From Marinomonas mediterranea MMB-1 (GTDB lineage: Bacteria; Pseudomonadota; Gammaproteobacteria; Pseudomonadales; Marinomonadaceae), in assembly GCF_000192865.1 (NCBI RefSeq), contig NC_015276.1:1240001-1304000 (forward strand): a stretch of DNA of 64,000 bases, written 5' to 3'. Positions 57,501-64,000 of the stretch are shown piece after piece. A program made the translations under genes and the position numbers. Numbering within the stretch: the stretch's first letter is position 1; the number at the start of each line of letters is the position of its first letter. The notes beneath the pieces were generated by a model, which saw nothing but the letters and a program-made list of their open reading frames with translations, had not been told where the DNA came from and did not search any database.

Positions 57501-58056
57501 TCGTCGCTTTGTTCGTTCTAGAATTGTTGATATTCAGCCTAAGCGCGATACTCAAGTATTGGCTGGTTTGATTGTAGATATGCGTGTTACTAAGAGTAAG
57601 CGTGGCGGAAATATTGCCTTCATGACATTGGATGACCGTTCTGCTCGAATAGAAGTAACGGTTTTTCCTGATAACTATGAGACGTTTAAAAGCGTGATGT
57701 TGGCTGACGAAGTTGTTGTAGTTGAAGGTGAAGTCAGTATTGACGAATTCCGAGGCGGTCAAAAGGTGATTGCTCGCAATGTGTTGAGTATGGCTCAGGC
57801 GCGTGTTCGATATGTTGAGGCGCTTCGAATTGATTGGAAAGAAACGAATATTACACCGTCAGATATTGCCCAACTGGCGCAAAAGATGGCACCGTATAAG
57901 GGGGATGGATGTGATGTTGTTATTGGTTTCGACACAGATCAGGCTCTTGGTGATGTTCGTCTGGGGCCCGCGTGGAAAATTCGCCCAGATGATGAATTAA
58001 TTCACGAGTTACAGAAACAATACGGTAAACAAAATGTGCAGTTGGTGTATACTTAG
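54586..58056 (+). CDS. dnaE: DNA polymerase III alpha subunit
   Basis: The catalytic subunit of the replicative polymerase. At 1156 residues it is full length and colinear with E. coli DnaE. Domains in order: PHP (HLRLHTEFSLVDGL near the start), palm with the catalytic acidic motif MPDFDIDF (about 400-406), fingers, helix-hairpin-helix (about 830-880), and an OB fold (about 990-1070, LAGLIVDMRVTKSKRGG, trimmed). The tail toward the tau- and beta-binding region ends QLVYT. accA follows after 110 bases. Confidence 0.98.
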   Translation: MSSFIHLRLHTEFSLVDGLVKVKGLLGETEAQKMPAVAITDENNLCGFVRFYKGAMDKGIKPICGADVILEEQGEVEVRTRLTLLAMSNKGYKNVIEVISKGYQLGQHEGRPIVQRAWVEEHSEDVIALSGGVQGDIGFLLSKYKTEEAKKYLDYWMSVFPDRFYLEMERTARAGEEDYIHTVIPLASEASCPVVATNDVRFLKKEDFEAHEARVCIHDSVTLDDPRRKRRYSEEQYFKSAAEMEAVFEDIPEALENTVEIAKRCNVDVLLGKYFLPDYPVPDGMTMDDFFNELSHKGLQDRLEVLIKKDGDRIANRRQEYLDRLDFELNIINQMGFPGYFLIVMDFIQWAKDNDIPVGPGRGSGAGSLVAYALKITDLDPLEYDLLFERFLNPERVSMPDFDIDFCMENRDKVIDYVARTYGRDAVSQIITFGAMAAKAVVRDVARVQGKPYSLGDKLSKLIPFEIGMTLKKALEEEPALVEFIEGDEEAADVMEMAFSLEGVVRNFGKHAGGVVIAPTKLTDFAPLYCEEDGSGLVTQYDKNDVEEAGLVKFDFLGLKTLTVVDWALGNINALHAKEGKPPLDIALIDLEDKSTYDLLQRAETTAVFQLESRGMKELIKKLLPSRFEDIIALVALYRPGPLGSGMVDDFINRKHGRAELAFPHPDYQHDDLIPVLEPTYGIILYQEQVMQIAQVLAKFSLGGADLLRRAMGKKKPEVMAEQRLIFMEGAAKNNIDKDLGGNIFDLMEKFAGYGFNKSHSAAYALVSYQTAWLKNHYPAPFMAAVLSADMQNTDKIVIFIEECRAMKLTLELPNVNESVYKFTVNEAGAVVYGLGAIKGVGEGPIEAIVEARQDGPFEHIFDFCQRVGRKVNKRVMEALVRSGAFDTIGPNRATLFASIDEALKRADQNAKNEDAGMMDLFGVAVEESTENAYDEIGIQHEWAGRQRLDGEKDTLGLYVTGHPIDDYEKELRRFVRSRIVDIQPKRDTQVLAGLIVDMRVTKSKRGGNIAFMTLDDRSARIEVTVFPDNYETFKSVMLADEVVVVEGEVSIDEFRGGQKVIARNVLSMAQARVRYVEALRIDWKETNITPSDIAQLAQKMAPYKGDGCDVVIGFDTDQALGDVRLGPAWKIRPDDELIHELQKQYGKQNVQLVYT

Positions 58057-58166
58057 CCCCATTTTAGAATTTCTATAATACGCACAGCGGATATCGCGTG
58101 TGAAAAGGGTGCTTGTGAAGCGGGTATCCGATAAAATTACGACAAACAAATAGTAGTGTATTTATA

Positions 58167-59114
58167 ATGAATCTAGATTATTTACCTTTTGAGCAGCCGA
58201 TTGCTGAGCTCGAACAGAAAATTGAAGAGTTACGATTGGTCGGAAACGACAATGAGCTGAATATTAGTGATGAGATCAGTCGTTTAGAAGATAAAAAGAT
58301 CGCATTGACTCAGAGTTTATTTAGTAATCTTGGCGCATGGGAAGTTTCACAATTAGCTCGTCACCCAAAGCGCCCTTACACGTTAGATTACATTAAACAC
58401 GCTTTCACTGATTTTGAGGAAATGCACGGCGACCGTCATTATGCGGATGATCGCGCCATTGTTGGTGGTATCGCTCGTCTAGATGGCCGTCCTGTTATGG
58501 TTATCGGGCATCAGAAAGGTCGTGAAGTTAAAGAGAAAGTCTTGCGCAACTTTGGTATGCCTCGCCCTGAGGGATATAGAAAAGCATTGCGTTTGATGGA
58601 GACGGCTGAACGTTTCAAAATGCCAATAGTGACATTGATTGACACACCTGGAGCCTACCCTGGCATTGGTGCCGAGGAACGTGGTCAAAGTGAAGCCATT
58701 GCATACAATTTAGCGGTCATGTCTCGACTTAAAACACCTATTATTTCGACGGTAATCGGCGAAGGTGGTTCTGGTGGCGCATTGGCTATCGGTGTGTGTG
58801 ACGAGCTTATGATGCTTCAATACGGCACTTACTCTGTTATTTCTCCGGAAGGTTGCGCATCCATTCTTTGGAAAAGTGCTGAGCGTGCATCGGACGCAGC
58901 GAAAGCAATGGGCATTACCGCTGACAGATTGAAAGAGCTTGGGCTGGTGGATACTATTATCCAGGAGCCTCTTGGTGGCGCTCATATCAATCATGAATCT
59001 ATTGCACAGAGTTACAAAGAGAACGTACTAGAAGCGTTAGACAGAATGGAAGCTTTGTCTGAAGATGAACTTCTTGAACGCCGCTACAAGCGACTTATGG
59101 CATACGGGCTTTAA
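58167..59114 (+). CDS. accA: Acetyl-CoA carboxylase carboxyltransferase alpha subunit
   Basis: AccA with AccD transfers the carboxyl group from carboxybiotin to acetyl-CoA, making malonyl-CoA for fatty-acid synthesis. The 315 residues show the N-terminal coiled segment, [29 protein letters not shown], and the crotonase-fold core with [20 protein letters not shown] and [15 protein letters not shown]. AccD is not in this window. A repeated-type hairpin and then a strong terminator follow. Confidence 0.98.
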   Translation: MNLDYLPFEQPIAELEQKIEELRLVGNDNELNISDEISRLEDKKIALTQSLFSNLGAWEVSQLARHPKRPYTLDYIKHAFTDFEEMHGDRHYADDRAIVGGIARLDGRPVMVIGHQKGREVKEKVLRNFGMPRPEGYRKALRLMETAERFKMPIVTLIDTPGAYPGIGAEERGQSEAIAYNLAVMSRLKTPIISTVIGEGGSGGALAIGVCDELMMLQYGTYSVISPEGCASILWKSAERASDAAKAMGITADRLKELGLVDTIIQEPLGGAHINHESIAQSYKENVLEALDRMEALSEDELLERRYKRLMAYGL

Positions 59115-59118
59115 TACA

Positions 59119-59165
59119 ACTGAGATCTTTGCACGACGACAGCATGCAAAGGCTTAAAGCTCAGT
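59119..59165. repeat. Nested hairpin with TTTGCACGACG motif, copy 2
   Basis: CTTTGCA (59127-59133) pairs with TGCAAAG (59145-59151), and an outer ACTGAG/CTCAGT (59119-59124 and 59160-59165) frames it. The string CTTTGCACGACG is identical to that of the element after mazG (22265-22314). No T-tract follows. It begins 4 bases after the accA stop. Confidence 0.6.
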
Positions 59166-59213
59166 AGTCTAGCTTTTCATATTTAGTAGGATTGCTAGTC
59201 GGTTTGTCTTTTG

Positions 59214-59261
59214 AAAACCTCTCATTTACTCTGATATAGAGAACAAATGAGAGGTTTTTTT
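59214..59261 (+). terminator. Terminator between accA and tilS
   Basis: AAAACCTCTCATTT (59214-59227) and AAATGAGAGGTTTT (59245-59258) form a perfect 14-base stem, with an inner CTCT/AGAG pairing and a T-tract to 59261. It ends the lpxB-rnhB-dnaE-accA transcript and can work on both strands. Confidence 0.92.
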
Positions 59262-59301
59262 GTGTTTTTCTCTGGAGCAATTAAATTTTTGGTTGGGTTG
59301 A

Positions 59302-60597
59302 ATGGCTGTGTTGACGCTGGATCTTAATGCTTTAAAGCAATTTTTACCGAGAGAAAACAATCGTGCCGTAACGATTTGGGTTGCCTATAGCGGCGGTTTG
59401 GATTCTGAAGCATTATTGCATTTGGTTGCGTCAGAGTTGGAATCAATCGAGTCTTTGTATAAAGGTATTCGGTTAAGCGCGATTCATGTTCATCATGGCG
59501 TGAGCGAACATGCAGATTCATGGGTGGAGCATTGTAAAACATCGTGCGCGGCGTTAGGAATTCCACTCATTGTCGAAAAGGTAGTGATCGAGGGCGTTGC
59601 ATCGTTTGAAAACGCTGCCAGAGAGGCGCGATATGAAGTCTTTAGAAAACACCTTCAAATGAATGATATTCTTCTTCAAGCCCATCATGCCAATGATCAA
59701 GCAGAAACCGTATTGTTTCGTTTGGAACGTGGTACTGGCTTGAAGGGTCTTGGTGGCATCCCATCTAGTCGTCCTCTAGCGGATGCTATTATTTATCGTC
59801 CTTTGCTCAATTGTTCTAGGTTTCATATCGAACAGTATGCCTATTCATGCAATTTGAAGTGGATTGAAGACGAGTCCAATCAAGATCAGGCTTATCGACG
59901 GAATTTTTTACGACATAGCGTGATCAACCCATGGCAAAATAATAATCCAGATATCTCGATTAGGTTGGCGGCCAATGCGTCACGTATTCAAAAAGAATGG
60001 CAGGTAGTGTCTCGTTTAGTCGGTCAAGCGCTAAACTCTATGTGTAACGACGACGGTAGTCTGGACTTGAACTTATTACCTGAAGATGAACAGAGTTATT
60101 GGATTTCTGCGTATTTAAATAAAAAGAACATTTCTTTTACGTCCCCTCAAACACAGGCTCTGATGGGCATGTTGTTTTCGAATGTTGGAAAACAGCCAGA
60201 ATATGTGGGAGCGTATTTTCGGCTAGCGAGAAGGGCCCATCGCTTGTACGTATTACCATTAGATAGGGCGCCGCTTCTAGGCAAGTTAACGCCTAACGAA
60301 TGGTTCAATTGTGCATTCGGGCGTATCAAGGTAACTTGCGCCTTAGAACGTGGAGAAAGTCCGTTAGAGCTTAGAGAAAGGCCGAAAGGACAGGTGCTTG
60401 AATTGAAAAATGGATTACATCGCCCCCTTAAAAAATGGCTTCATGATCAGAAAATACCAACGTGGTGGCGAGATCATCTGCCTTACATATATCAAGAGGG
60501 TACACTCGTTGCGATTGGCGACCTATGGTGTCACCCCGATTGGAACGGCGCACTAATATGGGAAAAAGGAACAGATCTTATCTTTTGCTCTGATTGA
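59302..60597 (+). CDS. tilS: tRNA(Ile)-lysidine synthase
   Basis: TilS modifies C34 of the minor tRNA-Ile (CAU) to lysidine so it reads AUA; it is normally essential. The 431 residues carry the PP-loop ATP-binding motif AYSGGLDSEALLHL (about 29-42), then HVHHGVSEHADSW, AHHANDQAETVLFRL, and C-terminal domains with GHRPLKKWLHDQKIP-like sequence (LHRPLKKWLHDQKIPTWWRD). It follows accA in the order common to gammaproteobacteria. ATG 59302 is preceded by a weak G-rich site. Confidence 0.95.
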   Translation: MAVLTLDLNALKQFLPRENNRAVTIWVAYSGGLDSEALLHLVASELESIESLYKGIRLSAIHVHHGVSEHADSWVEHCKTSCAALGIPLIVEKVVIEGVASFENAAREARYEVFRKHLQMNDILLQAHHANDQAETVLFRLERGTGLKGLGGIPSSRPLADAIIYRPLLNCSRFHIEQYAYSCNLKWIEDESNQDQAYRRNFLRHSVINPWQNNNPDISIRLAANASRIQKEWQVVSRLVGQALNSMCNDDGSLDLNLLPEDEQSYWISAYLNKKNISFTSPQTQALMGMLFSNVGKQPEYVGAYFRLARRAHRLYVLPLDRAPLLGKLTPNEWFNCAFGRIKVTCALERGESPLELRERPKGQVLELKNGLHRPLKKWLHDQKIPTWWRDHLPYIYQEGTLVAIGDLWCHPDWNGALIWEKGTDLIFCSD

Positions 60598-60913
60598 TAT
60601 AGTTGTTTCAAACTTGTCTGTTTATAAAATGTACCACTTCAATTGCGGCATTTCTCACCTTTCTAGCAGATTTAAGTCGACGTTCTTATTTTGAACGCGT
60701 TTTCTCTTCGCATCTTTTTGCTACAGATGGTCTTCTAAAAATACATCTTGTTACCGTCACTATACGACATCATAACATCGGAATTCTAAGTGTCTATCTA
60801 GACTATCAGAGCAATTCAATTAGTAAGATCGTTAGAACTGGCTGCGCCTCAATCAAAAACATTGTTTAGATACCGTCTTACTCATTGAGTTATCCAAACT
60901 ATGAGGTAAAGCT
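60598..60913. other. Intergenic region between tilS and the GGDEF-EAL gene
   Basis: A 316-base AT-rich gap. It contains an open frame of 88 codons from TTG 60603 with no ribosome site and no recognisable protein character, which I do not accept as a gene. No strong hairpin, repeat or RNA gene is visible. It presumably carries the promoter of the downstream signalling gene. Confidence 0.5.
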
Positions 60914-63847
60914 TTGATATATCACGTTCAATCCATTACTCGGCGACTAAAATTTAAAGCAATGGTGGCTTTAACGGCGATAGTGAGCATCATCGCTGCC
61001 GTTGGCTGGTTCGGCGTCAACCTTAGTAATACCGTTTTTACGTCCGTTTCAGTGACGACAGAAACACATTTGCCTTTGTTGACCAAAACGATCAGTGCCA
61101 CGAACGCGATGTACGACTTAAATACCAGCTCGCTGAATTTGCTCAGAGCGTGTGAAGCTGCTGATGGCTCCCATCGAAATTTACCCGAAGATCATGTCGA
61201 AAAAGATTTACTTACCATGACTAAGCTTTCTGATTTCTTAGGAATGTTAGGGCTCTCTGAACATCAGCGTAAGCTAAAGTCGGCGATTATGGAATCTCGA
61301 AGTGCGTTTGAAGACCTTGCGAATATTTGTGATATTCAAACGAAGTTGCAACAGGGTTTTTCTAAGCAGCTTAAAGAGGTTCTCGAACAGGCAAACGTCA
61401 TGCTTGGCCAATTGGAGTTGGAAAAAGCGTCCCACAATAGCGCTGTTAATTTAAATAAGGAGTCTTGGGTCTATGTAGAGGAATTGGTTTTGTTGGAGCT
61501 AATAACGAGTGAAATAAAGCACATTGTTCAACGACTCCGTGAACATTCTCATTCTGCAGCCTTAGTTTACTCAGGGAACAATGTGGTTGAGCAAAATGAA
61601 ATCAGTTTAGAAAGGTTAAATAAGTATTTAAATGCGGCATCGTCCAATGGGCCGTCGGTACAAATTGATACCGAATTAAGTCATGATATTTTTACGCAGC
61701 TCTATGAGTTTTCGAACGCTCTTTCATCTAGAAACGGGCTTCATGATATATGGCGGCGCACAAACTTGTTTTATTCTGGCACTTCTATCACGCGTTTAGC
61801 GATTTCTCGAACCGGATTGGCATTATCTTCTGTGCTGAGTGGTGTCGAAGAAGAGGCTAGAGCGCGTTATCAGGTTGCTCGTCAAAGTACTTACGATACG
61901 CTTGAGCAGTCTAAACAGTCTCTTATTTTTATTACTGCTGTGCCCGTTTTTGTCTTACTTGGCCTCGGAATACTTTTGTCTTTGCGTTTGATTCAGCCGA
62001 TCGAAAGTCTAACAAAGTTTGTATTGAGGTTAAGAGAGTCCGAAGAGTTGGGGCAGACCATGCCTGAGGCGCTACTGGTAAGGAAAGACGAGCTTGGCAC
62101 ATTGGCCTATCAATTTGACGCGTTAGTGACTGAGTTGAATCAAGCTCGAAAGCGCCTATTAGATGAATCTGAAGAGAAAATAAAAACGCAATTAGATCGC
62201 CTTTCTATTGCTTTTGAAACGATTCCGGAAGGTTTGTGTATGACGGATGCAAAGGGGCAGTTATTGCTTTGCAATGAGCGCTTCAAGGCGCTCTATGAGC
62301 TGCATAAGGACGAAGTTCAACAAGGCACGCCATTTCGCGATGTATTACGTATATGTAACCGTCGAGGGGCTAAGTTAATTCCAAATATGTCTGACGGCGA
62401 AAGCCGATCCTATCTATATGAAAAGTATCGAATAGGCGCTGAGCATGAAAAACGTATTATTTCGGTGAGAACGGCAGAAACGATCGAAGGGGGATTGATA
62501 TCAGTACACGATGATATTACCCAGCGTAAACAGCAACAAGAACAAATAGAACACCTAGCGTACCACGATACATTAACTCATCTACCAAATCGTCGTTTGT
62601 TTTTAGATGATTGTCAGGGATTGATTCGAGAAAGTGATCATACGCCAGAGTTAACCGTCTTTTTCATGGATCTGGATTTGTTTAAAAAGGTCAATGATAC
62701 CTTAGGTCACCCGATTGGCGATCAGCTGTTAGTGGCAGTTTCTGAGCGGCTTAAGTCTAACTTTAGCGCCTATGGCCAGATCTACCGTGTTGGTGGTGAT
62801 GAGTTTGCGATGCTGATTCAAGGTATTGAGGACATAAGTGAATTGCAAAGCCTTGCACAGAAAATAATTGGAGCGGTCAGCAGTCCTTATGTTATCCAAA
62901 AAAACCATATTCTTATTGGTGTATCAATTGGTATTTCGAGAGCGCCAATTGATGGTATCGACACGTCTCAGTTAATGAAGTCCGCTGATTTGGCTATGTA
63001 TCATTCGAAAGAAGAGGGCCGCAATCAATACTCCTTTTTCGTTCCTGAAATGAGTCAAGCAATTAAAGACAAGCGTGAAATGGAAATGCAACTTCGTGAT
63101 GCCTTGAGTAACGGTGAATTAGAGCTCGCCTATCAGCCTAAGTGGGGGTTTAGAAGCGGCGAAGTAGAAGGCTTTGAGGCATTGTTACGTTGGCCTCATA
63201 AGACTCGAGGCCCAATTTCACCTGCTGACTTTATTCCGATTGCGGAAGAAACGGGATTAATTGTCGAAATAGGGGAATGGGTTCTATTGCACGCCTGTAT
63301 GGAGGCGATGCATTGGCCAAATGATATTGAAGTGAGCGTCAATGTGTCGCCTATACAGTTTTCTGCAAAGTCTCTACTTAAAGATGTTCGGTCAGCGCTT
63401 GCACAGTCTGGGCTGCCACCCGAACGGCTTGAGCTGGAAATAACTGAAGGTGCATTAATGCAGGATACGGATGCGAACTTGGAGATTCTTGAAGCCATTC
63501 GAGAGATGGGAATTAAAATCGCATTGGATGATTTTGGGACGGGCTATTCTAGCTTAGGCTACATACGTCGCTTTAGTTTTGATCGCATCAAAATCGATAA
63601 ATCGTTTATCAATGACGTATTGACGTCGAAAGACAGTCAAGCCGTTGTTCAAGCTGTTTGCGGCATCTGTGCCAACCTCAATATAGAGTCGGTTGCAGAG
63701 GGCATTGAAGAGCAAATTCAGCTTGATTATTTAAATAAAGAAGGCTGCTCTCAGGCTCAGGGTTATCTGATTGCTAAACCAATGAAACCTGAGATAGTGT
63801 CGGAATTTCTCGAACGACCTCATCGTTATTTGACTAAAACATCGTAA
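60914..63847 (+). CDS. Membrane sensor with PAS, GGDEF and EAL domains (c-di-GMP turnover)
   Basis: A 977-residue protein. A membrane helix (about 15-36), a long helical periplasmic sensor (about 40-335), a second membrane helix (about 337-358) and HAMP follow. A PAS-like domain (about 430-540) precedes the GGDEF domain, which has intact GGDEF at about 627-631. The EAL domain has EALLRW at about 755, SVNVSP, LELEITEGAL, DDFGTGYSSL and KIDKSF, all needed for phosphodiesterase action. No RxxD inhibitory site precedes GGDEF. Both activities are therefore possible; the net one cannot be read from sequence. The start is TTG 60914 with GAGG seven bases upstream. Confidence 0.92.
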   Translation: MIYHVQSITRRLKFKAMVALTAIVSIIAAVGWFGVNLSNTVFTSVSVTTETHLPLLTKTISATNAMYDLNTSSLNLLRACEAADGSHRNLPEDHVEKDLLTMTKLSDFLGMLGLSEHQRKLKSAIMESRSAFEDLANICDIQTKLQQGFSKQLKEVLEQANVMLGQLELEKASHNSAVNLNKESWVYVEELVLLELITSEIKHIVQRLREHSHSAALVYSGNNVVEQNEISLERLNKYLNAASSNGPSVQIDTELSHDIFTQLYEFSNALSSRNGLHDIWRRTNLFYSGTSITRLAISRTGLALSSVLSGVEEEARARYQVARQSTYDTLEQSKQSLIFITAVPVFVLLGLGILLSLRLIQPIESLTKFVLRLRESEELGQTMPEALLVRKDELGTLAYQFDALVTELNQARKRLLDESEEKIKTQLDRLSIAFETIPEGLCMTDAKGQLLLCNERFKALYELHKDEVQQGTPFRDVLRICNRRGAKLIPNMSDGESRSYLYEKYRIGAEHEKRIISVRTAETIEGGLISVHDDITQRKQQQEQIEHLAYHDTLTHLPNRRLFLDDCQGLIRESDHTPELTVFFMDLDLFKKVNDTLGHPIGDQLLVAVSERLKSNFSAYGQIYRVGGDEFAMLIQGIEDISELQSLAQKIIGAVSSPYVIQKNHILIGVSIGISRAPIDGIDTSQLMKSADLAMYHSKEEGRNQYSFFVPEMSQAIKDKREMEMQLRDALSNGELELAYQPKWGFRSGEVEGFEALLRWPHKTRGPISPADFIPIAEETGLIVEIGEWVLLHACMEAMHWPNDIEVSVNVSPIQFSAKSLLKDVRSALAQSGLPPERLELEITEGALMQDTDANLEILEAIREMGIKIALDDFGTGYSSLGYIRRFSFDRIKIDKSFINDVLTSKDSQAVVQAVCGICANLNIESVAEGIEEQIQLDYLNKEGCSQAQGYLIAKPMKPEIVSEFLERPHRYLTKTS

Positions 63848-63916
63848 AAGGAAAGCGTGAAACGAATTTCTCTATAACCAATTTCAATAGACTAATAATA
63901 ATTAGTGGTGATCTGC

Positions 63917-64000
63917 ATGAAAAGTAGCCCTGTAACACGTCGACAGTTTATTAAAACCTCTGCATTATTAGCAAACTGTGCTTGGATTCCCAATCTCAGC
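63917..64000 (+). CDS. Start of a Tat-exported protein, truncated by window end
   Basis: Only the first 28 codons are visible. They encode a twin-arginine signal, TRRQFIKTSALLANC, with the RR pair, a polar spacer and the beginning of a hydrophobic stretch. The product should therefore be a folded, possibly cofactor-containing protein exported to the periplasm. The cysteine in LLANC could alternatively be a lipobox. It follows the GGDEF-EAL gene by 69 bases. The function cannot be told. Confidence 0.65.
   Translation, partial: MKSSPVTRRQFIKTSALLANCAWIPNLS

Noticed and set aside
60603..60869. 88-codon frame from TTG between tilS and the GGDEF-EAL gene
   Set aside because: No ribosome site, a rare start codon, and no recognisable domain or membrane pattern; treated as intergenic.

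Overview
The window is a stretch of chromosome from a marine-type gammaproteobacterium. No RNA genes, phage, transposase or CRISPR are visible. Base composition is moderate (roughly mid-40s % GC by eye). Several gene orders match Pseudomonas/Oceanospirillales more than enterics: gacS-cysM-rlmD-relA-mazG, glnD-dapC-dapD with a Pseudomonas-type long DapD, and lepA-lepB-rnc-era-recO-acpS. A Marinomonas-like member of the Oceanospirillales is my best guess. This is inference from gene order and protein style, not from a marker gene.

Layout. 1-2153: end of a chemotaxis operon (cheR partial, cheD, cheB). 2175-5997: a small metal/cofactor region with a PepSY membrane protein, a DUF2946 protein, a cobalamin riboswitch driving an orphan CbiM-like permease, and an unknown small protein. 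6009-7751: a TraB/GumN protein and riboflavin synthase. 8055-13625: lepA, lepB, rnc, era, recO, acpS. 13606-16690 (minus): a GacS/BarA hybrid kinase and a small Cys-rich lipoprotein. 16835-22248: cysM, rlmD, relA, mazG. 22399-28533: ppc, adk, tsaB, uppP, an unknown gene, rsmJ. 28593-30723: slyX with a 45-residue ORF behind it, a membrane-anchored cold-shock protein, tpx, and a DUF3010 protein. 30905-33190 (minus): dapE, two unknown genes, panD. 33263-39882: a small lipoprotein, then the minus-strand run map, glnD, dapC, dapD and a YffB/Spx-like gene. 40235-59114: the classical rpsB-tsf-pyrH-frr-uppS-cdsA-dxr-rseP-bamA-skp-lpxD-fabZ-lpxA-lpxB-rnhB-dnaE-accA run. 59302-64000: tilS, a two-membrane-segment GGDEF-EAL protein, and the start of a Tat-exported protein.

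How the genes work together. The right half is a cell-envelope assembly line: undecaprenyl phosphate (uppS, dxr; uppP elsewhere), phospholipid (cdsA, accA, fabZ), lipid A (lpxD, lpxA, lpxB) and outer-membrane protein insertion (bamA, skp, rseP), mixed with translation and replication genes. Lysine/diaminopimelate supply (dapC, dapD, dapE) feeds peptidoglycan. RelA, MazG, GacS and the c-di-GMP protein form the stress and lifestyle control layer.

Most of the window is ordinary housekeeping, and I see no clearly new defence or mobile system. The points most worth a second look are: the riboswitch-controlled orphan CbiM-like gene; the cold-shock domain fused to two membrane helices; the 45-residue ORF after slyX; the hairpin covering the ribosome site upstream of the YffB/Spx-like gene; the acidic extension of Era; and a short repeated hairpin motif found after both mazG and accA.
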